NCBI GenBank assembly: GCA_035353335.1
Contig: DAOPZJ010000022.1
Coordinates: forward strand, 1-40,664
DNA length: 40,664 bases
Direction: 5' to 3'
Source of the DNA: Oscillospiraceae bacterium
GTDB taxonomy: Bacteria; Bacillota; Clostridia; Oscillospirales; JAKOTC01
Part shown: one piece after another, positions 26,007 to 33,307 of the stretch
Numbering within the stretch: the stretch's first letter is position 1
Layout of the letters: each line of letters starts with the position of its first letter
The notes under the pieces: generated by a model
What the model saw: the letters and a program-made list of their open reading frames with translations, nothing else
Told to the model about the DNA's origin: nothing
Database searches by the model: none
Made by a program: the position numbers and the translations under genes

Positions 26007-26034
26007 ATTATACTACGAATCGGCTGAAAATCAA
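26007..26034 (-). promoter_or_regulatory. Promoter of the hyp-hydrogenase operon
   Basis: On the minus strand TTGATT (26029-26034), a 16-base spacer and a perfect TATAAT (26007-26012) give a start near 26,000, about 55 bases before hypA. Together with the internal promoter near 20,300 it can drive about 16 kb of co-directional genes. Confidence 0.8.
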
Positions 26035-26222
26035 TGACGGCGCGCCGCCGTGAGGCCTTGCCGAACCCGGGGCCTTTCATCGGATTTTCGCTTTCCTTCC
26101 TCTCTTGATATGATATCACATCCGCAGTCCGGATTGCTATCCGATTTTGCATTTTGTGCGGCTTAAATTCGGTACACAGCCCGCCGCGATCTCCGTAAGC
26201 CCGGGTCGATATTCATATCATG

Positions 26223-26296
26223 TCTATATCTATATCTATATCTTTATCTTTATCTATATCTTTATCTATATCTATATCTGTATCTGTATCTGTATC
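26223..26296. repeat. Hexanucleotide microsatellite (TCTNTA)n
   Basis: Twelve consecutive six-base units occur: three TCTATA, two TCTTTA, one TCTATA, one TCTTTA, two TCTATA and three TCTGTA, then TC. Only the fourth base varies. It lies between the divergent hyp promoter and the promoter of the gene at 26405, and it is not in a credible gene. Confidence 0.95.
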
Positions 26297-26335
26297 AGGG
26301 GTTGTTTTGGATACCCGTTTGAAACCCTGAGAGAT

Positions 26336-26364
26336 TTGCTTGGGGTTATTTAATATGTTATGAT
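26336..26364 (+). promoter_or_regulatory. Sigma-A-type promoter
   Basis: TTGCTT (26336-26341), a 17-base spacer and TATGAT (26359-26364) precede the large helical-barrel gene at 26405. Confidence 0.65.
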
Positions 26365-26404
26365 AGGGACAAGCGAGTCCGACATTCAGAGAGGATGAAT
26401 TTTC

Positions 26405-28393
26405 ATGACGGAATTGGCTGTTCATAACCTGAAGATATCGATCAATGGCGAAAACGGATATACGATTGAAAAAATCGAATACGATGACGCGGAAATTCTG
26501 CGCGGCATCCCGTTTCATGAATTTAACAGCTCTGTGTGTCACTGCAATGCGGAGGAACTGACGGTTTTAGAGCAAACCCCTGAACGAATCGTCGTCTCTC
26601 TGTCTGCGAAAACAGAATACTTTCATGCTGATGAAACCATTTCTATCGGCGATTCGCACATCGAACGCAAACAGACCTACCGGATCATGAAGGATTTTCA
26701 CGGGCATTTTCTGCCCCGTTTTACGATCAAGGGAAGCGATATCCGCTATACCTATCCGATTCATGTGTACGAGGCGCCGATATCACAAGTGCCGCCGCTC
26801 AGGCAGGATATCTCCTGGGCAGTCCCTCTTCCGGCGCATGTCTGGCACACCGATGAAAACGTCATCGTTTACGGGGTCAATCAAAACGAAGGCAGAGGGT
26901 CACCGGACGCCTTTCAAACGGAAGACGCCGAAACGCTTTCGATTGGCGTCCGTTATCCCGACAGAACCGGGCAGGCCGAGGGGTTTGCGTTTTATACGGG
27001 TTCGCGGCCTCTCGGCGACGCCGATTTTTCAAAAGGCCAAACCGTCATCCTGTCCGAATTTGTCATGACAAAAAAGAGAGAAGACGAACCGCTTTTGGAA
27101 GCCGAAAAAATGGCGGCTCAAATTCTGCTGAAAGAGCCCCCCGCACCGATTGACTATCACAGCGTATCGCAAAAACTGGCCGGATATTTCAAAAACTGCG
27201 GCCTTTGGGAAGAGGACGTATTCGGCGAGGGCTGCGGGTGGTTTCGCAATATGTGGATCTATACGGCGTTCGGGACGCCCAAAAAAGACCCCTATTATGA
27301 CTTGGGCTGGGGCGAAGGATACGGCGCCGCCACAATCTCCGCTCTTGCGCGGTATATGGACAGAACCGGGGATGATTTTTCAAAGCAGATTGACCAAATG
27401 AGCCGGGGGATCCGGTTTTTCCTGCGCGAACAAAAAGTGCCCGGCGCCTATTACGACCGCTATTTCGAAAAGACGAAAGAGTTCTGCGATTTCACAGTCG
27501 ACAAACGCATCTGGACTCACTCTTTGGGCGAAATCGGGCTGCAGCTGATCCAATTATACCATGATGTGCCCGATTATCGGGAAGACGTTCGCACCATTTG
27601 GTTCAATACCGCAAAAGACATCGCCGATTTCATGATTACAAAGCAAAAAGCCGGCGGAGACATCAACGACGGATTCGAGGCTGATAATCGCGAGGCCAAT
27701 CCGAAACCGCACCGGATTCCCGCGAGAGCTGTTTTTTGCGGGCTATGGGTGCACCTGTATCGATTTACCAAAGATCAAAAGTATCTGAATGCCGCCCGGC
27801 GGTTGGCGCTCGCCGTGAAACCGGAAATCGACCAATACGAATTTTTCAATCAGATGATCGACGCGTTCGGGCATTCTTCAAACCCGCCTTCGCCGATCGA
27901 GATTTATGACGGCGAAAATTCCGCCTATGCGCTTCAGGGATTAACCGAATTGTATCTTGAAACGAAAGATGAAGAAAACCTCTCTCTTTGCAAAAAATGT
28001 GCGGCATATCTCATCAGCTGGATGTATTTTTATAATATTGATACGGGGCACAACGGCGTTACGCGCGGCGGAACCGTCTGCAGAATGCCGGATTACCCGC
28101 TGCTTTATCTGGGCGCCGGGTCATTTGGCTATGTGCCGCTTGTCCGGCTTTCCAAAGCCACCGGCGATGCGTTTTATCACCGGATGGCAGCCGAACTGCT
28201 GACTTGCGTATCGAAATACTTTTTCTCGGCTCCGGGCAAGCCCTTTGATAACGGGCTGGTTCACGCGATCGATCAGAGCAACTGCCTGTATTGGGGGCCG
28301 GACAAGGCGGGTCAATTGGACACCGGCATGACGAGCGGAATGGCGCTGATGCTGATGGAATACACGATCAAATTCGTAATCTCGGAAATCTGA
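26405..28393 (+). CDS. Large (alpha/alpha)6-barrel-like protein, probably carbohydrate-active
   Basis: The 662-residue cytoplasmic protein has no signal peptide. The first 230 residues are beta-rich, like the N-terminal sandwich of many glycoside hydrolases. From about residue 260 the sequence has repeated helical segments with aromatic and acidic loops, for example GWFRNMWIYTAFG, DLGWGEGYGAATISALARYM and GENSAYALQGLTELYLETKD. This pattern suits six-hairpin glycosidases and related enzymes acting on uronic acids or oligosaccharides. No specific family or catalytic residue can be named. It is monocistronic, with GAGAGGAT as ribosome binding site, and it faces a URO-D/GH95 unit on the other strand. 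Confidence 0.6.
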   Translation: MTELAVHNLKISINGENGYTIEKIEYDDAEILRGIPFHEFNSSVCHCNAEELTVLEQTPERIVVSLSAKTEYFHADETISIGDSHIERKQTYRIMKDFHGHFLPRFTIKGSDIRYTYPIHVYEAPISQVPPLRQDISWAVPLPAHVWHTDENVIVYGVNQNEGRGSPDAFQTEDAETLSIGVRYPDRTGQAEGFAFYTGSRPLGDADFSKGQTVILSEFVMTKKREDEPLLEAEKMAAQILLKEPPAPIDYHSVSQKLAGYFKNCGLWEEDVFGEGCGWFRNMWIYTAFGTPKKDPYYDLGWGEGYGAATISALARYMDRTGDDFSKQIDQMSRGIRFFLREQKVPGAYYDRYFEKTKEFCDFTVDKRIWTHSLGEIGLQLIQLYHDVPDYREDVRTIWFNTAKDIADFMITKQKAGGDINDGFEADNREANPKPHRIPARAVFCGLWVHLYRFTKDQKYLNAARRLALAVKPEIDQYEFFNQMIDAFGHSSNPPSPIEIYDGENSAYALQGLTELYLETKDEENLSLCKKCAAYLISWMYFYNIDTGHNGVTRGGTVCRMPDYPLLYLGAGSFGYVPLVRLSKATGDAFYHRMAAELLTCVSKYFFSAPGKPFDNGLVHAIDQSNCLYWGPDKAGQLDTGMTSGMALMLMEYTIKFVISEI

Positions 28394-28484
28394 TTGCGGG
28401 CACGCGGTCCGGCTCCGTATGGTTCATGGTCCTAATGACCCTTTCTTTCGACGTCATCGCTGCAATCTTCCCTCCCGTTCCGAA

Positions 28485-29633
28485 TCAGATCCATTTCGAA
28501 CCGAATTCGCGCGCTGTCTTGAAATAGGCGGCGATGTTTTCGTCCGGCGTGTTTTCGCGGAATGAGTCGGAACTGCCGAGGATGAACCGTCCCCCGGGCG
28601 AGCCCTTCTCCAATGCCTCGATGACCGCCGCGCGCACCTGCGCGGCCGTGCCGCGCTGGACGACATACAGCAGGTCGACATAGCCCTTGAGGGTCATCTG
28701 GTCCCCGGCGATGGCCCGCGCCGGACCCAGATCCACGTCGCCGACGGGCGGCGGCGTCAGCGTCTCCGCGACGTCGGTCCCGGTTTCCAGGTAGTACGGC
28801 AGCGTCTTCATCATCTTCCCGTCGTCATACAGATCATAAGTCGCCCCGTAACTGTGTACGAGCTCGACGTGCTTTTTCATATACGGCACGAAAACCTCGC
28901 GAATGATTTCCGGCGACCATCCCGTCGACAGCGACGAATAATACCAGGAACAGAAAATGTGCTCCGCTCCCTGTTCAAGGCACTGCCGTGTTTCCTCCGT
29001 GATATGGCCGAAAAAAAGATCCAGGATATCGCGGAAAAGACCGGGGTCTTCGTAATAGTCCGTCATCAGGTTCTCGACGCCGCGCGAATCGCCGGCATTA
29101 TGATCCAAAGGGCTGCGAATAAAGGTCTGCACGATGCCGTTTTCGCCGAGCGCTTCGCAGTCATTTCGGTATTGTTTCAAATTGACGCACTTCTTCGGAT
29201 CGGGCATCATATAGCGGATGCGCTCGAGGTCCGAGCGGTCTTTGATCAGAAACTCCAGTTTCACGGGATTCGGGCTCAAGCCGTACTCACGGCCGGCGGG
29301 CGCCACTCGTATGAGATCCTCCAGCTTGCCCGCGGGCGTATGGATGACACGCCGGATGATCTTGGTATCGTGATCGTCGCGCACCGTTGTCTCAAGTTTG
29401 ATGTCGTCCGAATAGGACGCGTCAAAAAACACGCTGTCGAACGGATTCGGCATGCCCGAACCGGCCGTGACGGTGATGTCGTGCCCCCATTCTTTCTGCG
29501 CTTCCAATGCGGTTTTGAGATAGGCGTTTCCCCCGTATTTCCAGCTTAGGTAAAAACCGTCTCGGGGAGATACCGGTATCCGGTCGATTTCCTGTCCCCG
29601 CATCGCGCGCGCCAGCCGTTCCTTGCTTGTCAT
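28485..29633 (-). CDS. Uroporphyrinogen decarboxylase (URO-D) superfamily protein
   Basis: The ATG at 29633 follows GAGGAGCG. A longer open frame upstream runs through the GH95 gene and is rejected. The 382-residue protein begins TSKERLARAMRGQEIDRIPV, the usual URO-D family opening, and has a TIM-barrel pattern with ERIRYMMPDPKKC, HIFCSWYYSSLSTGWSPEII, LYDDGKMMKTLPYY and RFILGSSDSFRENTPDENI near its end. Proteins of this type that are not in haem operons are often corrinoid-linked methyltransferase-like enzymes of unknown substrate. It lies 64 bases after the glycosidase gene and probably shares its transcript. Confidence 0.82.
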   Translation of the reverse strand: MTSKERLARAMRGQEIDRIPVSPRDGFYLSWKYGGNAYLKTALEAQKEWGHDITVTAGSGMPNPFDSVFFDASYSDDIKLETTVRDDHDTKIIRRVIHTPAGKLEDLIRVAPAGREYGLSPNPVKLEFLIKDRSDLERIRYMMPDPKKCVNLKQYRNDCEALGENGIVQTFIRSPLDHNAGDSRGVENLMTDYYEDPGLFRDILDLFFGHITEETRQCLEQGAEHIFCSWYYSSLSTGWSPEIIREVFVPYMKKHVELVHSYGATYDLYDDGKMMKTLPYYLETGTDVAETLTPPPVGDVDLGPARAIAGDQMTLKGYVDLLYVVQRGTAAQVRAAVIEALEKGSPGGRFILGSSDSFRENTPDENIAAYFKTAREFGSKWI

Positions 29634-29697
29634 AATCGCTCCTCTTTTCCCGTCAGACGGGATTATAAAATAATATAAACGGAAATCGGTGCTCTGT

Positions 29698-32010
29698 CTA
29701 AGTTTTATGCAGTAATATATATGTCTTTCCTTTTTCGGCGTGGAATACAATTCGGCCTTCGGCGTCGTTTTCGCATTGCAAACCGTTGCCTTCGCTGTCT
29801 TTTGCCTTGAGCGGAACTGCGCACCGGATTCGGCACACCCCGTCTGCGGATGCAGTAACAGTCGCGCTTTCCGGTTCTTTGCCGCGCCAACCCATAGAAA
29901 CGGTATATCCGCCCCTTGCGCGCAGACCGGTGACGCTCCCCTCGGGCCACGCGTCCGGCAGCGCGGGCAGCAAGTCGAGATAACCCTGATGGCTCTGCAG
30001 CAGCATTTCGGCCACAGCCGCTCCGACGCCCAGGTTCGCCTCGATTTGGAAAAGGCGTCCGTACAGAACGGAAAGCATCGATTCGCTCGTCGCATTTTCA
30101 AGGAATCTCTCCAGCATTCTGAGCGCGGCGCCGCCGTCCCGCAGGCGCGCATAACAGCACGCAAGCCAGACGAGTGTCCACCCGATGTCGGAGAAATTAT
30201 CGCGGGTATCGGGCGCGAAGCCGTGTTCCACCCTATGAGCGATGGTTTTCGCAACAGCCGCGAGCAATTCCGGTGTTTTCTCCGTAATGGAATCGCCGGG
30301 AAACAGGCCGTATACCGGCATGATATGACGGTGTCCCGGATAGCACTCCTCATGTTCTTCGCCCCATTCGAGAATACGGCCGTCGGCGCCGATGCGCAGC
30401 GGAGGAAGACGGTCTATAAGATTTTGCCAGCGCCCGGCTTCATCCCGATCGGCATGGAGTATCCGGGCCGACTCGACGGCGAATGTCAGGGCGTCGCGGC
30501 ACAGTGTCACGTCGGCCGCTGACGATACGCAGATGGATACCGGCAAATCACCGCTCCCTCTAAACCGGTTTTCCGGGGATTGAGATGGGACGATTTGAAT
30601 TTCGCCGTTTTTGCCCTCCGTGAGATAGTCCTCATAAAAACGCGCGGCCTCACGGAAGTACGGGTACGCGCGGTACCGCAAAAAATCTTCATTTTGGTCG
30701 AAGAGCCAATGTTCCCACAGGTGGCGGGAAAGCCAGGCTGCCCCTCCGGTCCATACCGCCCAGCCGTACGACTCCGGCGTGGCGCGAAACCACGAGTCCG
30801 TGGTGATCGGCACATAGACCCCGCGGCAGCCGTAAAGGTCCTGTGCCGCCTTCCGCCCGTGCGGCACCAGTTTTTCCATGTAAGAAAAGAGCGGCTCCGC
30901 CAATTCCGGCATCCCGCAGCACTCCGTCAGCCAGTGGCACATCTGGATGTTGATGTCATTGTGGTAATCCGCTCCGAACATCGGATTGAGGTCTTCGTCC
31001 CACTTGCCCTGCAGATGAGCCGGCAGTTCGCCGGTATTGCAGCAGATGAGCAGATAACGCGCCAGGTTGAAAGCTCGCGTTATAAGCCCGGTGGATACGC
31101 CGTTTTCTTTTCCCAGGCGAAGCAGCACCCTGTCGTAAAAATGGCGGAATCGGGCCGTATGGCGGCGCAGGGGTTCTTCCCACGGCAGATCGGGTACACG
31201 GTGCGAAGAGATCTCTTTTTCCGGAGCGTCTCCCCCGGCCGATGTGCCGATGTCGAGGAAGACCAGTATCTCTTCGGCGTCTTCCGCCTCAAGGCCTCCG
31301 TCTTCGGCAAAACTGACCTTTCCGCCCTGAGCGCGGATCATCGCGCGCACTTCAAAATCGATGCCCCCGGAAAAGCTTCCGCGCATGCGCAGCATTTCGG
31401 CAGAGCGGTCAAACCGCAGTGCGCAGCCGGCGTCTTCGGCTCTTCTGAGCGAAAAACGTCCGCCGATGCGCCCTGACGAACACACCGCGCGGACGATGAC
31501 GTACGGCGCATCCAGCGACGCAATTGTTTGAATCGTAATCCGGGCTTTACCCGTATTCCGGGTTTCGGTGACAACGGCGTCCGACATGCCGAGGGTCCGG
31601 CGGTAACCGGATACGGGCGCATCTTCGCCCACCGATGCAATCGTGAAAATCAGGTCGCCGGCGGGTTGAAACGGATCGATGCGATTCGGCGTTCCGCTCA
31701 TCCCTCCGGGCCCCGCGAAATAACGGTTGGCCAGTTCGGTCCCCCGCGCGAAATCCCCGGAGAGCAGCAGCTCGCGCACTTCGGAAAGATGTTCGGCGGC
31801 GGGGATATTGTCCCGCAGGCGCGTCGTACCCCTGCGCAGTCATTCGTGATTGAGCGCGAGGCGGGAACACCCCGGGCCCCCGCATACCATCGCAGCGAGC
31901 CGGCCGTTTCCGACCGGCAGCCCGTCGAGCCAGCGGAAAGGCGCGTGATCCGGAGATATGCGCTCGTCTTCGTTTGAGCGGTCTTCGGCAGTAATATCAT
32001 AAGCGCCCAT
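29698..32010 (-). pseudogene. Glycoside hydrolase family 95-like enzyme with in-frame TGA
   Basis: From ATG 32010 (GGAG-type site AAAGGAG) the frame reads PFRWLDGLPVGNGRLAAMV and RLALNHE, meets a TGA at 31840-31842, and continues in the same frame with LRRGTTRLRDNIPAAEHLSE for 713 more codons. The downstream part holds GH95-type motifs: ADYHNDINIQMCHWLTE, IVPSQSPENRF and GDNFSDIGWT-like and C-terminal sandwich regions. The family commonly includes alpha-L-fucosidases and L-galactosidases of about 750-800 residues, close to the 770 codons here. A GTG at 31779 could restart translation, but the N-terminal domain would be cut. One substitution would restore the gene. Substrate not assignable. 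Confidence 0.8.
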
Positions 32011-32111
32011 TCAATGACTCCTTTGAAATATTTTTCCGGCTGCCGGCGTACTGCATGCAGGGCATGTTCGCGGTAATTGTTTCTTTGCGGATGTCTCGGT
32101 TGTTTAAATTT

Positions 32112-32139
32112 ATTATAGCAAACGATTCTTATTTTGCAA
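32112..32139 (-). promoter_or_regulatory. Promoter of the GH95/URO-D unit
   Basis: On the minus strand TTGCAA (32134-32139), a 16-base spacer and TATAAT (32112-32117) precede the start at 32010. The spacer is flanked by GCAAA and TTTGC, a small inverted repeat that could bind a repressor. Confidence 0.7.
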
Positions 32140-32214
32140 CCCAAAAAATGTTTTTCCGGAGCCGTTTTATAATCTTTCAAAGAGCCTGTTCCTTCAATAA
32201 ATGAACACCCGCTT

Positions 32215-32230
32215 TGATACGAAGGTATCA
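32215..32230. promoter_or_regulatory. Palindrome TGATAC-GAAG-GTATCA
   Basis: A perfect 6-bp inverted repeat with a four-base centre sits next to the AGGAGG site of the broken HMA gene. GTATC cores recur in the HxlR-copA spacer (about 33071, 33076 and 33173). It could be an operator of the copper locus; this is speculative. Confidence 0.35.
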
Positions 32231-32236
32231 TAGGAG

Positions 32237-32686
32237 GTGTTCTGTTATGGCGTGAGCTGCCAAAATAAAATCGAAAAAAAGCTCCGAAATACAGCCGGGG
32301 TTAAAAATGCAAAAGTGAATTACAGTGCGGGAACTGCGGATATCACTTATGATGCCGACATCATTTCTTTAAAAGAACTCTCTGCTGTGATTGAAAAGCT
32401 TGGCTACAGAGTGCTCACCGGCAATGAAAAAGAAGTGCCCAAAACAGGACGCATCATCGGAATCTTAATCATTATCATCGCCTTGTATGTGATTTTACAG
32501 CAATTGGTCTGCCAGAATTGCGGGAATAAATTTACCATGGATCGCATGGAAGTGAAATCCGGCGGATGTAATCCCCGGCCGATTTTTGCAAAAAATAAGA
32601 CCGTGACGGACGAAACCATCACGATCTCCTATAACTTCCTCAATGAAGCCAGGCAGATATTTGCCAATTGGAAAACATCCTATTGA
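32237..32686 (+). pseudogene. Broken HMA-transmembrane protein fused to a DUF2318-like C-terminus
   Basis: A strong AGGAGG site leads to ATG GCG TGA, so the normal start is dead. The open frame covers an HMA copper-binding domain reading GVSCQNKIEKKLRNTAGVK, which has one cysteine where CxxC is expected, then one membrane helix (IIGILIIIIALYVILQQL). This resembles the N-terminus of TauE/SafE-type metal exporters. The sequence then jumps to CQNCGNKF and GGCNPRPI, the C-terminal motif of DUF2318 metal or Fe-S proteins. The exporter body is missing. An internal deletion joining two neighbouring genes explains this best. Confidence 0.6.
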
Positions 32687-33054
32687 TCCTTTTTCAACAT
32701 GTGAGCTGTCATGGAGCACCCTACTTTTAAACCGTTTTGTGCTAAGTAGTCCGCTCCCCAGCGATACATGGCTTCGAGGATGGATTTGATGCTTCTCCCC
32801 AATTCGGAGAGCTTATATTCAACTTTCGGGGGTACGACCGGATAGACCGTTCGGATGATCAGATTATCGTCTTCCAATTCACGCAGCTGCTGGGTCAGCA
32901 TTTTGGGCGTTGCCTGCGGTATCAATTTTCGCACTTCGCCGAAACGCAGGGTATTGTCAATCAGATGCCATAAGATCAGAGACTTGTATTTTCCGCCGAT
33001 CATTTCGATGGTGGTATCCACAGGGCAGTTTAAGCCGCTGCAATCACATTTCAT
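32680..33054 (-). CDS. HxlR-family transcriptional regulator
   Basis: The 124-residue winged-helix protein has the family order: an N-terminal cysteine (CNCP-like, here GLNCPVDTTIEMIGGKYK), FGEVRKLIPQATPKMLTQQL for DNA recognition, and PPKVEYKLSELGRSI in the wing. HxlR proteins often sense reactive compounds through cysteines; here Cys3, Cys5 and Cys10 are clustered. It is divergent from copA and may control it. Its end overlaps the end of the broken HMA gene by seven bases on the opposite strand. The start has a GGAGGGTTCG site. Confidence 0.9.
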   Translation of the reverse strand: MKCDCSGLNCPVDTTIEMIGGKYKSLILWHLIDNTLRFGEVRKLIPQATPKMLTQQLRELEDDNLIIRTVYPVVPPKVEYKLSELGRSIKSILEAMYRWGADYLAQNGLKVGCSMTAHMLKKDQ

Positions 33055-33092
33055 TCCGAACCCTCCTCAGTATCGTATCCGACAGCATATCA

Positions 33093-33118
33093 GTGTATAT
33101 GCTTTCCCGGCAATACAC
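33093..33118. promoter_or_regulatory. Inverted repeat upstream of the HxlR gene
   Basis: GTGTAT (33093-33098) and ATACAC (33113-33118) form a perfect 6-bp inverted repeat with 14 bases between. It lies 39 bases upstream of the regulator start, a suitable place for an operator. Confidence 0.4.
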
Positions 33119-33210
33119 GCTTGATGATATCACACGGGCAAATGAATGTCAAAACGTCATAAAACCGCAATAGTATCATTTAGGGTATTATCGCACAATA
33201 AAGTGCGTAC

Positions 33211-33238
33211 TTGCCAAATTAAAATCAACTGTTAAAAT
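33211..33238 (+). promoter_or_regulatory. Promoter of the copper operon
   Basis: TTGCCA (33211-33216), a 16-base spacer and TAAAAT (33233-33238) precede copA by about 70 bases. Just upstream CGCAC and GTGCG form a short hairpin near 33192-33207. Confidence 0.55.
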
Positions 33239-33307
33239 ATAAGTATGGGAGCCGACGGAGATATAAAGCCCGAGGGCGCCCGGCAAAAACCGGTGAGGTG
33301 AAACTGA

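Noticed and set aside
26223..26296. CRISPR array
   Set aside because: The units are six bases long and contiguous, with no spacers.
26147..26353. Protein encoded across the microsatellite
   Set aside because: The product would be a simple Tyr-Ile/Phe-Ile repeat with no ribosome binding site; the opposite frame gives only Asp-Ile/Thr/Lys repeats.
29634..30353. 240-residue N-terminal extension of the URO-D protein
   Set aside because: It overlaps the GH95 coding sequence in a different frame; ATG 29633 has a good ribosome binding site and gives the normal family start.
31840..31842. TGA read as an amino acid (selenocysteine or code change)
   Set aside because: TGA ends many genes here, including ATGA-overlapping pairs; the position is not catalytic and no SECIS-like hairpin is evident.
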